Shown here: positions 33,001 through 33,952 of the stretch, piece after piece
Layout: each line of letters begins with the position of its first letter
Numbering within the stretch: the stretch's first letter is position 1
NCBI GenBank assembly: GCA_028718745.1
Contig: JAQULF010000001.1
Coordinates: 175,078 to 209,029, forward strand
Reading direction: 5' to 3'
DNA: 33,952 nt
DNA from: Patescibacteria group bacterium
Lineage (GTDB): Bacteria > Patescibacteriota > JACPGU01
Translations under genes and position numbers: made by a program
Notes under the pieces: model-generated
What the model was told of the DNA's origin: nothing
The model's database searches: none
Seen by the model: only the letters and a program-made list of their open reading frames with translations

Positions 33001-33952
33001 AAAAATATTGTAAAAATTGTGACAAAACATTCAAGTATGAATGTAAAACCTGCGCTTTTTGCCGCAAGAAAGTTAGTGATATTAAAATAGATGATAAAAG
33101 TCTAAAAAAGTTTTTAGGAGTTGACGATAAAAATCTAGCTCGATTTAAAGAAATCAGAAAAAATACGATTGCCGAAGCAAAGAGATTAAATCGAAAGGGT
33201 AGAAAAATAAAGGCTTTAGGTATATCTTCTTCGTCTCGAGATATTAATGATACGGCCCAAGAAGATAGCAATTCGGAATTTTTGTTGAAGGTGGCGCTAG
33301 ATCAATTAAAAAAACTTGGAGTTGAAGTCGAGCTGATACCATTGAGAAAATATAATATTCAATACTGCAAAGCTTGCTATTCCACCACCAATACGCAATG
33401 TCATTTTCATTGCTCTTGTTATCCAAAAGGAACTCCGGCTGGAGATGATATGACCAACATTTTATATGATAAAATTTTAGAGGCGGATATTATTCTTTTT
33501 GCCACACCGGTGAATAATTTTAAAATTTCAACTAAGATGGCAACATTCATCGATCGCTGCATCTCACTTGATGGATCGCTTGAGCCAGCGGATCCGAAAA
33601 ATCCCAAAAATAAAGCATTAAACATTAAGCACACTAAATTTGTGGAAATGATGGCGGATCAAAAAATTCCGGGAAGCGGATTTCTACGCCGGTTTATGGG
33701 CAAAGTCGCCGGTATTATTGTTACCGGTCATGAAGAAGGAGCGACGATGGTTATTTCAAATTTATTTATGACACTAAATCATTTTGGCATGATTTTTCCA
33801 GCTTGGAGCAATATGTATGCTATGAGCTCAATTTTGTATCCGACCTGTTCTGACAGATCGATTGTTCGGGGGGAAGCATATCAAGAAGAAGTCAGGATGA
33901 TAGCTAATAACACTTTTAAATTAGCAAAAGATTTGAGAAAAAGAAAAGTTAC
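32997..33952 (+). CDS. Flavodoxin-fold NAD(P)H-dependent FMN reductase/iron-sulfur flavoprotein-like, with N-terminal CxxC zinc-ribbon-like segment, truncated by window edge
   Basis: GTG start overlapping the upstream TGA; VKKYCKNCDKTFKYECKTCAFCRKK...IKALGISSSSRD...YCKACYSTTNTQCHFHCSCYP...ADIILFATPVNNFKIS; open to window end, absent from ORF track. Confidence 0.85.
   Translation, partial: MKKYCKNCDKTFKYECKTCAFCRKKVSDIKIDDKSLKKFLGVDDKNLARFKEIRKNTIAEAKRLNRKGRKIKALGISSSSRDINDTAQEDSNSEFLLKVALDQLKKLGVEVELIPLRKYNIQYCKACYSTTNTQCHFHCSCYPKGTPAGDDMTNILYDKILEADIILFATPVNNFKISTKMATFIDRCISLDGSLEPADPKNPKNKALNIKHTKFVEMMADQKIPGSGFLRRFMGKVAGIIVTGHEEGATMVISNLFMTLNHFGMIFPAWSNMYAMSSILYPTCSDRSIVRGEAYQEEVRMIANNTFKLAKDLRKRKV

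Overview
The window looks like a Patescibacteria (CPR/Parcubacteria-like) chromosomal segment. It is AT-rich, has short intergenic spaces and a mostly housekeeping gene order: murE(partial)-polA-TA pair-holA-femX-like-trx-tsaD-valS-tRNAs-ftsB/divIC-like-TA pair-rlpA-DHH-rpsO-pnp-deaminase-2x Nudix-four-helix-bundle-rnj-ftsK-yajQ-DUF5684-like-recA-four-helix-bundle-recX-pyk-murA-tRNA-Ser-flavoprotein(partial). The main signals are: (1) palindromic or paired-hairpin repeats sitting in frame inside essential genes, four in polA and two in tsaD, with related copies between genes, resembling in concept the Rickettsia palindromic elements; (2) a toxin-antitoxin cassette sitting between two diverged copies of the holA 3' end that differ almost only at synonymous positions; (3) a tRNA-Ile(UAU) next to a second tRNA-Ile(UAU)-like copy split by GC-rich hairpins in its D and T arms; (4) a dispersed 38-nt hairpin with compensatory changes; (5) a ~290-nt structured leader upstream of an orphan ORF; (6) single in-frame stops in otherwise intact tsaD and recA. 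No CRISPR array, rRNA or prophage was seen. All calls are by eye from sequence and family motifs; no searches were run.
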